This document shows positions 43,043-55,000 of a DNA stretch of 64,000 nucleotides, piece by piece. A model generated the notes under the pieces. That model saw only the letters and a program-made list of their open reading frames with translations. It was not told where the DNA came from and did no database searches. The DNA is taken from assembly GCF_019175285.1 (NCBI RefSeq), contig NC_056524.1:97175505-97239504 (forward strand). The letters are read 5' to 3'. Origin of the DNA: Sceloporus undulatus (lineage: Eukaryota > Chordata > Lepidosauria > Squamata > Phrynosomatidae). The position numbers and the translations under genes were made by a program. The first letter of the stretch is position 1; each line of letters starts with the position of its first letter.

Positions 43043-46000
43043 ATGGCTTCCCGGTGGAGGCAGCTGCTACAGTTAGGGAGAAGGTTGTGCGGCGTTGGTC
43101 CTCGGCTACTACTGGCTCCCCGACCGGCCAGGCTGCTGCACGCCACTGCTGTCGGTTGCAGTCCCCCAGGCTCCAGCCAGAGGCCTCCTCAGGGAAGAAG
43201 GGGAGGAGGTGGCCATGGCGACAGATGGGGGTCGGAGGGGGAAGAAGGAGAAGGAGAGGAAGAAGAGGAGGAGGAGGAGGAGGAGGAGGAACTGGAGGGA
43301 GAGGAGGAGCTAGTGGAGTCTGGGCTCCCCCCAGTCCCTCTGGGCGACCAGAAGGTCTTCATTGTCCATCCAGCTGTGAAGTGGGGGCCAGGGAAGCCTC
43401 AGCTGACCACAGGTGGGACACAGGCTCATCCCCAGGGAAACCAGACACAGCAATAGCAATAGCGTCTAGATCAAGGGAAGTGATAGTGCCACTATATTCT
43501 GCCCTGGTCAGGCCCCATCTGGAATGTTGTTGAGATGGAATCTCTTTTACTGTTGCTTGCATCCATTGCTCTGGGTCCTGTTCTCTGGAGCAGCAGAAAA
43601 CAAGCTTGCTCCATCCATCCATATGCCACCCTTTCAAATACTTATACAGGGCTCTCATATCACCTCTTAACCTTCTCCAGGCTAAACATACCCAGCACTC
43701 TAAGCCTTTTGGCCCACTTTTTCAGCTGCTTTTCAAATGTCCCAATTTCTCTCCTCCTCCCACTTTCCCTCTTTGTCCTCATCTTACTTTAACTGCTGCA
43801 TTCAGAGTTTCAGTGTACAAAAGTAATTTGCACTCAGCTCAGTAAAGGGGAAATGAGGGGGCAAAATCTTCTCCTCCCCAGTAGACTCAAGACAAAACCA
43901 AACTGTCACACTTAGCATAAGTGTTCTTCATTAATAAATTTTGCTGTCTTGACCACATGTGTCCAGCTTTCATCTGTGAAATATTGGAAAGTGGGAGAGA
44001 CATCAGCACATCTGGATACAGCTAATTCTCTCCTGAGGGTTCCTGCATGCCACAGTTTGTTCCTCTGCTCTCAGCATACTGTGTGTATGTTTGTGCCATG
44101 TGTAGGAATTAGGTGTTATCAGGGGCAATGCAGATCACACCAGGTAACACCTCAGAGGGGGTGAACACCCATTGGGGTGTACATTCCTATCTGTCCCAAG
44201 ATCCCCCTCCCCAACCACCCCATCCACCAGCCAGGATTCCTTTGCTTTCCATCAACTTGGCTGCTGATGGGGATGAGGTGCTACTGCCACTTGGCTGCAC
44301 CTTCCAGGTCCGGGAGGACTGCTGACCAGATAAGAAAGAGAATTCCTTCCCTTTCCTGCTCAGCTAGCAGCCCTACCAGACCCATGAGGGGGTTTGGGCA
44401 GCAGTAGCAGCAGCCCACTCCCACCACAGCAGAGACAATCTGACTGGCAGTGTGCTAGGCAGCCTAGAGGTGACAGCATGAGGTAGGAGAAGAGAAAGGT
44501 AAGAGGTGATACGATAGCCCTGTTTAAATATTTGAAGGGGTGTCATATTGAGACTGGAGCAAGCTTATTCTCAGCTGCTCCAGAGAACAGGACCCAGAGC
44601 ATTAGATTCAAAGTACAGGAACAGAGATTCCATCTCAACATTAGGAAGAACTTCCTGACAGTGAGTGCTGTTCAACAGTGGAACACACTCCAGAGAGTGG
44701 TGGAAACTCCTTTGGAGCTTTTAAACAGAGGCCAGATGGCCATCTGTCGGGGTCCTTTGATTGTGCCTTCCTGCATGGCAGGAAGTTGGACTGAATAGCC
44801 CTTGTGGGGTTCTGTGATTCTACCACACTAGGATGACACCAACCCTAGTGGTTCCACTAATAGGAATCTCCCTCAGTCAGCTCAAAAAGCTAGTCTTACA
44901 GATTGTGGAGTGCAGCAAACCAGATTTGTGGTAACTTCATAGAGGTGCAGTTACAGCACAACTGAAAAGCAAAGATTAAGAAAGTTGCAGCTGCTGTGCA
45001 TAGAAGGAATTGTCAGATACAAGATATCCTGATAAAAGACCTTTCGCACACAGCTGCAGATGACAGATGTATATGTCTGTGACTTATGGTTGGTTAAGCC
45101 ATGTTCTGCATTTTCTATATGCTATACATAACTGTTAATATCAAATGTGTAGGAAGAAAGCAGAATCATTGTTCATTACAACTGAGTATTTATGAAGAAG
45201 CAAATGTTTAAAAATTAATATTTTTAATGTGTTTAATTTTTTTTTAGTATAGGATTTATTGTGTGTGATTTTGTTTCAGATTTTCTCTGTTTTGTTTACC
45301 ATTGTTTCTTTTTTTTTTTTGAATTGAATAAAAATATTTTTAATGAATTATAAAAAAAGAATGTGCAAATGTTAAATCTATTTTATGTGACTATTACTAT
45401 ATTTCCCCCCTCAATATTATAGCTGAACTGCAGCTAGCTGAAGCTGTTGCGCTTATAAACACTATTCAGAACTGGACAGTACTGGATAAAATAATTCTTT
45501 CTACAAAAGTTCCTGACAAGAAATTTATCTTCGGCAAAGGGAACTTTCAACTTCTAACTGGTAAGTAGTCAACCCAAGACTTGCTTTAGTGCAGAGTTCT
45601 GAAAACCTGCTGCTCCTTTTAGTGTGTGGCTGCATGCCATGCTTCTATTTGTAGTAAAAATCCCTTGGTGTCCTGTGAAATATACATACTGATCCATGTT
45701 TGCTAAATTTTATAAATCAGTGTTTCGGACTAACTATGACAGTGAGATACAACAATGAATGCTAGAATGACATTATTAGGTCTATGTTACATTACTATTT
45801 TCTCTGGACAGATTTATACTTAATAGTGTCAGTTTAACAAAACATCGAGATGCTGCATCCAAAGGAGATCTGTTCTGCTGGGAGGCAGGACACTAATCTT
45901 CCTTCTGCCAGTGAATGAGGCTGCTAGGAGTAGAAGCAGGGAGTCCTGTAGGAACTTGTCAAAACTCATCTTCACAGCTTCATACACTGGTGAGATGGTG

Positions 46001-49000
46001 CTAGTCATGTCTTCTGGCAGAGCCACCTATGTTGTTCTAGACAGCTGACTGGATTTTTAAGGAGGATTTCACGGTCATTTGTGATTGTGGCGCTATTGTA
46101 ACTATGAGGATGCCACCTATTGCTTCTAAATTTCAAAGGAAGTGTCAAGCCTATGTGCTTCCTCCATGTTCTTGCCCTTCTGATATGGTTTATATAAATT
46201 GAATTTTCTTAGTCATAATCAAATTGGGATAATTTTGGGATTTTTTTTAGCAGCATATGAAATTAGAGTCAGATACCTGAAATAGTTATCATAAATAGGG
46301 ATGTAAACAGATGCATCAGACTATGGTCTTTCTAGTCTCCCAACCACATTTGCAGTACAAAGTTACGAGTAACACAGATTAAATTTTCTTGGCACATGAG
46401 TGATACTAAAGTGGCTTTACCTGAGATGTCAGCCATCCATATGGATGTGAATGATGTGTATTATACGATGGCACTTAGTGACTTGGTTGCATGCCTGGCT
46501 GGTGCTTGCCCAATACTTTTTTAGTGAGCACTGGATAGTTTTGCAATACTACAGTTTACCTCTAAGAACAAAACAAAAAAGGTACTAATTGTTACAAAAT
46601 AATGTTTTGTAGTAATTTTCTTTTAGAAAAGATTAAAGGCTTACCAGATATATCATCTGTCTTTGTAAATGTGGAAAGACTATCTCCTCTGACAAAGGTA
46701 ATTGCAACATTTCATTTTCATACTAAAATCATGTTTTGAAGATTTTTTAAAATATATTTTAATATATCCATACAGTATAAGTGTATTCAAAAAAACTATG
46801 TAAATCAGTGAAAAAATATTGAAGTTAATGGTCCAAGTTTAACTGATTTTATGAACCATGGAGATTAAACTGCAGTCCTATGCATACTTGTTAAGGAGTA
46901 AGCATTATTAAACTCAGTAAGTAAAGGGTTGAGTCCTGTAGACCTCGATAGGCTTTGACTACAATGAATACTGTACATTTAATATCTTTATGACTAGTTT
47001 TGAACCCGTCCTGTGATGATTTGTGCTCTCCTACATTGCTGGGTTTTTTTATTCTTCATGTACCTCTAATGCACACTTTAATGTCCCCCCCCCCCCGGTC
47101 ATTTTTTGTTGTAATGAGGTTCCCCATCTGCAGCATGATATAGACAACATAGCAGAGTGTGAATTTTCCCATGTCACCACTCCACACCACCTGAATAGCA
47201 GCCACTAGTCATCCTCCAGCCTGCGAGGGAGTGACCAGGCAGGCCCAGCTCCATCAGGGCTAGCCTGAATTAAGAGAGCCCTCCCTCCATGATAACTGTC
47301 ATCCTTCGGCCTGCGAGGGAGTGAACAGGCAGGCCCAGCTCCATCAGGGCTAGCCTGAAGAAGAAGAGCCCTCCCTCCAGTCCATCTGCTTTGGTCCAGG
47401 CCTCAGAGGGAGAGAAGAACCACTGGACCTCATCCCCTTTCCCACCACCATTCCCTTCTCCTTTTGTGTTGTGTGTTTTAGATTGTAAGCCTGAGGGCAG
47501 GGAACCATCTAATTAAAAATAATAATTGTAAGCCGCTCTGATAGCCTTTAGGGCTGAAGGGCAGGGTATAAATACAATAAATAAATAAGCAGGAAAATGC
47601 ACCATGTCATACTTCCAGATGTCATGATACATATTTGTATACCATATGCCAGGCAGAGATGCATATGAGGAGTCAAGGTCATGAAGGAAAACAAGTATGT
47701 TTCTTCTGTACCTCTGTCAGTGGCATGAGTTGTCCCAACACGTTTCCAGTCAAATACTTGAATAGTCAATAGAAGAGAGTCTAAGTGAGACAAACTTAGA
47801 CACACATTTTAATTGAGTTTGACTAGAAAGACCATATGATGAGAAATGCTCTTGCTGTGTACCATGCAAACAAGATTACACTTAAGGATTTATCCATGCT
47901 AACATCACAACAGTATTTTACTAAAAATCTGTATAGAATTTTGGGAGAAAAACTTTATTTTGTCTTTCTTAAAGAAAGAGCTTGAAGAAGCCTGGAAAGT
48001 CACAGTGTTTGACAGATATTCAGTTGTCCTTCATATTTTCCGCTGCAATGCTCGAACTAAAGAGGCAAAGCTTCAAATAGCATTGGCTGAAATCCCACTA
48101 CTGAGGTAATTGAACTGCTGCAATTAATGCTTTAATATCTCTGCAGAACAGCAAAAAAAAAATAATAAAACTAAAGTGATGTAGTCTCTCTTGTGTTGAA
48201 TGTTTGTGTGAATATTTAACTGTGTAACAGAATTTATATCAGTTCTGACTTTTTAAAAAGAAACTTTCATGATATGCTTTTAAGTTAAATGCCTCCTCAT
48301 CTTTTCTCTTATGCATCCCTATAAACTAGGGGGCACAGCCTGTGAAACTAATTATTTGTAAGCTGCTCTGGGACTTTTTTGACTAAAGGGAGAGGTACAA
48401 GTTCATATAAGTAAAGAAATGAACACTTTTGTTGAAGATAGTATAGGATACTGAAAGTTATCCTGCAGCTTCTTAATAACTGTTTATTTGAATCTGACCT
48501 TTCTTTTAGGCCTGTATATGAAGATTGTGCAAATCATTAAATACTTCCAGGGGCCTTGATTTGACATTATGGGCTGATTTAAATGTACGAGCATCACTTG
48601 AGTTTAAAAACGTGGCCTGGTGCCATATAAATTGGTCTCCTCTCCCATTGCAACATTATGTTTGAGTTTCCACAGAGAATCAGAATTAACCCTAATCCAT
48701 CCAGTGCCAACAGTGACTGCTTCTAATCCTTTACACATTTTCCTAGGAGTAAGTTCCATTGAACTTAGTGGGTCCTGAGTAGACATGTGTAAACTTGGGC
48801 TTTATGTTTCACTTAAAGCAATTGGATATACATTGGCTATAGCTCAATTACAGCCAATATGATATAGATGTTTCTTTAATTTTGTTTAATTTCATTTGTT
48901 TATTAAGTTCATATCTTATTTTTTTGACAAACAATACTGTATGGTCCTTAAAAGATGTAATATAGATATATATTTTTCCCCTAGGACTAATGTGAGAAAT

Positions 49001-52000
49001 GAGGTTGCTCAGCTGGATCAGCAAAGAGGTGGTTCTAGATACATTATGGGTTCAGGTAAAGTATATAATACAGAAATTATCTGTATAATAATTCAAAGAC
49101 TGCAAGAACTGTAATCAAAGGCGGGGTACAGACCTCCGCTTTGCAGCGGTCTGGCGCCGCCGCCAGAAGGTCCGCGGGGGAGCCGGAGCCTTCAGACGGC
49201 CCGACTCCCGCGCGGACCGAAAAAAGAAGCTCCAAAATGGAGCTTCTTTTTGCGTCGCGTTTGCGACGTAGCGAGGCGCCAGGGGCGCGCTCGCTACGTC
49301 AGCAGCGGCGCGACGCGTCTGGACGCTGTGCGTCCGATACGCAAAGATGGCGGCGCCCATGTAGAAAGGGCGCCGCCATCTTGTACGCATTGACTACGTA
49401 TTAGGGTTAGGGGGGTGCGGAAGCACCGCCCCTTCCTAACCCTAATACGTATTCAATACGTATTTTTTGGCGGTTTGTAACCCGCCAAAGTCATACCAGA
49501 AGTATTACAAGTGCAGGTTAGACTTGAGTACGCACTTCTCTTTACCAGAGGTCATAATAAACTTTCATGTTTAGTATGAGTCTTTTGCTTCATGTAGAGT
49601 TTTTGGTCTGGAAATAAAACATGTTTGCTAATATAGTTGATGCATATGTTTATAGTCTCTTTACACATTGAAATATTCCCACTGAAATCCAGTTTTATAG
49701 ATTAATCAAAATCTTGCTAAGCCAAGGTGTAGTCATGACAGTATTTAACCACGGGCTTAAATTTCACTGGTCCTAAACAGATCTCTATGGAAATAAACAG
49801 GTTGCACATATTAATTGCCTATAGCAGGAATGAGCTTGTGCCCTCCTCATGCTTTCTGATTGCAGCTCCCACCAGCCCTCTTCATTGTTTATACTGGCAA
49901 GGGCTGATGAGAGTTGTAGTCCAACATTTGTAGAGCTACAAGCTGTCCACCCATCCTCTAGAGACATATATAAAGGAAATGTTTGCTTAGAATTGATTGA
50001 GCAGATTTCTCACTGAGATTTATTAATAGAATAAATGCTTGTCTGAGTCTTAGTTGCTGTAAGTAGGCATGGAAAGTTATATTCAGTATTTTCATTAATT
50101 ATGTACCTTCAAATAACACAAACACTTTATTGTATTGTGTTCAGTGAGTTGTTGAACACATCATTTTTATTACCATAATATGTAAACCACTTTCATTCCA
50201 ACAAGTGTCATGACTGATCAATGAAAAGCAGTGAGACAGTTTCTAGTGTTTATTTTCACTGTTTTAAAAACTTTTGTCAGTTAACTTTATTTCTAAAAGT
50301 GCTTTTTTTTTTCATTTAATTTTAAACTGTTTTTAAGATGGCTTACATCTTTCTTTGGTAATAGCAGCTTGAGAAATTTAACACTGGTACAGTGACACCC
50401 AGCCAGCCCTGCAGAACTCAGCTTACTCCTGTGGGAGACACTGGAGGAGGTCTTTGTCAGTATATGTCCAGCTCTACAAACATAACCAGACACTCTTCTG
50501 CCACCTCCTGATCTTCCCTGGGTGTGCTACAGGCAGAATGTAAGCTCTGTGGCCAGTGAAGGGATAATTGATGGGGCTTAATTCTACGTAGGTGGAACTT
50601 TATGCCCTGACTCCTGATAAAAGATTTTGACTAAGTCCATCCAAAGCAGCAAACAAAACACAAGTTTAAAATATTTCATTGTTATTCATACACTTCATAA
50701 TGTTTCTGATACAATCATTCTGTTAACTTCCAGGTGAAACTTTCATGGAGTTGCAGCTTCGCCTCTTAAAAGAAAAAGAACTTAAAATTCGAAAGGCCCT
50801 AGAGAGACTAAGAAGAAAAAGGAGCTTACTCAGGAATCAGCGTAGGAAGCGTGAATTTCCTACTGTTTCAGTAATGGGCTACACAAATTGTGGTAAGGAG
50901 CAACACTGAAGTGCTTACTTTACTAGTATTTTTCCTGGAGTAAGAAGCTGAACAGGCAAGCTGCATTTCCCCAACAACCCATCTAATGCTGTAATGACAA
51001 ACATTTACTGACTTGAGAAGCATAGAGCTATGTCTTGTCATCTGAGTTTAGAGACTTAGGGCAATCACAGTAGTTAACTGCTATAGACCTAAACATGCAA
51101 CATTTTATTCCAGCTAAGCCCTGAAAAACAGGAACATAACAAGCATAATTGCATGCCTAAGGCTACTTTAAAAACAGCACTGTGCTTTTAGCAGATGTAC
51201 CTGCTTCAGGCCATGGGGGTATTATATTTGCAGGTAAGACGTCAACTTGTCATGACATCCACTGTCTTTCATATTGGTGCTAGCACCCATTTGGCATTGA
51301 GTGGCACTGATTCAAAGGACACAAAACAGATGCTGCTTGCTCTTTGACTGACCTTGAGGTGCCCAGTTTATTAAGAAGTGACAGACATAGGGGCAAAGAA
51401 GTTGTGAAGAAAGGAAAATAATTGTCTAAATGTAACTTGCCCCACTGCTCATGCCCCCATGTGCCCCCACACAAGTGGTGTTAGTGATGACTCCCTGAAA
51501 ATATATGACAGGTTTTATATGTATGACAGGTTGTACGTATGACTTCTCAATTTAACCTCATTCCTATCATGATTTCTTTTAGGGAAGACCACTCTAATCA
51601 AGGCTCTTACTGGGGATGCAGGACTGCAGCCCCAAGATAAACTCTTTGCCACATTGGACATAACAGCCCATGCTGGCTACCTGCCATCACGCTTGACAGT
51701 TTTGTATGTAGATACTATTGGATTTCTCTCTCAGTTGCCCCATGACCTCGTTGAATCATTTTCAGCTACGTTAGAAGATGTAGCCTACTCGGTAGGTGTC
51801 ACCATCACAACTACGATCTTTGGCAGGAATGGCTCTTTAGTTTCATGCAGACTGCATTAGGATACGGTGTACTTTCTTCCAAGTTTGGTATAGGTTTCCA
51901 TTAGATTAACCTGCAGAAAAGGGTTGGGAGTTACAGTGTACTGGACTCTGTGGATTTCACATACAAAGTTAATGTCCTAAGTGGAATTGGTGGTCCTAAA

Positions 52001-55000
52001 TAGGGTAGACTCATTCACTCAATAGAACATACATTACTTATTTATTTGTGTTTTTTTAAATTTAATATACACATGAAAACAAAAAGCCACAAAGAATAAG
52101 TCAAGAAATGAGGAAAAAAATAAATAACAAAGAGAAAAATAAATTGGAAACTAGTTATTACACAGTACAAATAATACATTTGGGGTTTACGTATATAATA
52201 TTATACAGTGGACCCTTGGTACCCACTGGGGTTTGGTTCCAGACCCCTCATGGATACTAAAATTCATGGATGCTAAAGTCCCATTAAATAAAATGGTATA
52301 GTAAAATGGTGTCCCTTATTTTAAAAAATGGTAAAATCAAGGTTTGCTTTTTGGAATTTATGTCTTTTTCAGAAGTTTACATTCATTCAGAGGGTCTTCA
52401 TTTGTTACTGTAACAAAACTGACTTGGAACTCATTCTTACTAGTTGATGTATTGCACATTACAAATGGGTTTTGGCCATCTTGGGTCTTCCTTTTAAAAA
52501 GAAATCTTGGGTCTTATGTAAAAACCCTATCCTTGTTACATCTATAAAGTGAGAAGCAATTAGCAGAAATAATTAAGGTATTTCAGAGCTGTACTTTTAG
52601 CTTTGTTTGGAAAACAGCTGTCATTTAACATGGTGTTTTCACTTTGTTTTTCCACTCTGTTTTTCAAAGACTCCATCTTGAACTGGGAAGACTAATAGGT
52701 TCCTTGGCATTTACAACTAGCATAAATATGCTAGATGTCAAAGCAACATTTTAAGAAATTGAAGCAGATATTTGGATAATTGGCAGTAGATCGCCAAGGA
52801 TTTTTTAGCATCTAGTATCTGATTGTCCTGGTGCATAACCTGTACTCAGGAGAAGTGGCTGCCATCTGAACTGAATATGGAGAACAGTTCGGCAAAGGGG
52901 TCAGGCAAGGCTGCATTCTGTCACCCTATTTATTCAATCTGTATGCAGAAAATATCATATACAGAGCAGGCTTAGATTCATTAGCAGGAAGAGTAAAGAT
53001 CACAGGAAGGAACCTAAGATATGCAGATGACACAGTACTGCTAGCAGAAACCAACAAAGACCTAGAGCAATTTCTGAAGAAGGTCAAGGAGGAAAGGCCC
53101 AAGGAAGACTTAATGCTGAACATTAAGAAAACAAAAATAATGACTGCGGAAGATGTACAAGAATTCATCCTAGATAATGAGAAAATTGAAATAGTCAAAG
53201 AGGTCCCATACCTTGGATTAAATATTGATCAGAATGGACACTGCAGTCAAGAAATCAGAAGATGACTAGGAATGGGAAGAGCAGCTGTGAACAAAATGGA
53301 CAAGATCCTAAAGTGTAAAGGTATAATTTTGCACACAGAAGTGAGGATTGTCCATTCCATTGTATTCCCCTTTGTCATGTACAATGTGACCGCTGGGCAG
53401 TGAAGAAAGCCAATAGGAAGAAAATCAACTCATTTGAGAAATAATGCTGGAAAAGAGTGCTAAGGATATATGGATGGCCAAACAGACAAACAAATGAGTT
53501 CTAGAACAGATCAAACCAAACTCTCCCTGGAAGCCAGGATAACTAAATTGAGACTGTTGTACTTTGGCCATATCATGAGAAAGCATGAATTATTAGAAAA
53601 GGTAATGATTTTAGGAAAGGTAGAGGACAGTAGATGTAGACTACATGCCAGAAGGTTAGACTCAATCAGGAAGGCCACAGGCCCGGGCCTGCAGGACCTA
53701 AGCAGAGCAGTTGAAGGCAGGGGGTCCTCAAAATGTTTCATCCACAGGGTCACCATGAATTGAGGTCCATTTGAGGGCAGTTAACAACAACAACAACAAA
53801 GCAATAATGTTCATCTAAAAATGATACTGCTGAAATGAAAGCAAGAGCTAGGGTTGTGTGCGGAAGGACTGAAATGTAATCCATTTTGATTTTTAAACCA
53901 AGTTCTTGAGCTCAAAATTCTTTAAATGTATATCTTTTGCATCAGGTTCTGGTTAGTGACTCTCAGGACTCTATTCTTTTTTTAATGGATCCTGCAAGTC
54001 TGATGTCTGACATTTTAGTTTTCTACAGCATAAACAGTCACACACTAAAATCCATTCTTATTGCTTGCTTTAAGAAATCAAACCACTGATTATCTAATTG
54101 GGAATGTATTTTATTTGTTGCTAGGATTTAATTCTCCACGTGAGGGATGTTAGCCATCCAGAAACCAACCTCCAGAAAAAAAGCGTATTATCAGTTCTCA
54201 GAAATCTTAATCTTCCTAGCCATCTACTGGAGTCAATTATTGAAGTTCATAACAAAGTGGATTTAATAAATCGGTAAGAAGTAACAAGACTTCCTACTAC
54301 ATATTATTTAAGTTTGTGTTTTCACGCTCCCAGTTACTGGAATGATAACTATGAGCAGTGGATTTTGGGCCAGAATTGGCCTCTGCATTGCTGGTACAAT
54401 GCTAGTTTATCAGGCTGAATTAAAATAGCAGCCAGCATGTCGAACATATGTCTTTAAATCAAGGCATTATTTTCAACTAAACCAGCAAGATTTTTTTTTA
54501 AAGGAGACTTGCATAGTAGCTCATTTTCATGTTGCATTGATTTCTTCAATGTTTATTGTATTTTAATTGTAAGCTAGAAGATGTTCACCAATCGGCTTAA
54601 CTGATTTATGTCTTACCATATTATTGTGCTAATTGACAAATTAGATTACTTTTAAAATTAATGTTTAAAATCGTATAATATTTAAAGTTAATGCCATATT
54701 CTGAGACAGTGATACAAAGGGTTAGTTTAAATGGAAAGGGACGCTTCACATTTGTTCAGTATAGTTGTTTTCAATCATGGCAAAAGTAAGAGATGGCCAC
54801 ATGATCACACAGGAAGATAAGATTGCTTACATTAATTTTCATCCTAATCCTTTCTGATGCTTATTAATTACCACAATAATAATTCCATTGATATTTAAGA
54901 TCAGAACATTCTTCTAGAATAGGCCATTAAAACTGTACACCTAGAACACATCAGAAAGTCTTTTTAAATGCCTGTTATTTACAGTGGATGGAAAAAATAG

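Larger units (their letters stand above)
42290..43420. promoter_or_regulatory. CpG-rich shared promoter of GTPBP6 and the STAG-like gene
   Basis: GC-rich and CpG-dense compared with everything around it except the hairpin elements. GTPBP6 starts to the right at 43043. A strong minus-strand donor, CTCTG|GTGAGTCT at 42799, could end the untranslated first exon of the STAG-like gene. GC/CACCC-type boxes lie near 42880 to 42905 and an NRF1-like TTGCGCCTGCG at 42913 to 42923. No clear TATA box was seen. Head-to-head layout and island position support a bidirectional promoter; start sites are inferred. Confidence 0.6.

Noticed and set aside
42886-43533. 215-codon open frame over the GTPBP6 start
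   Set aside because: It is a GC-rich shadow in another frame; the family sequence and mitochondrial presequence fit the frame starting at 43043, and this frame runs into CR1.
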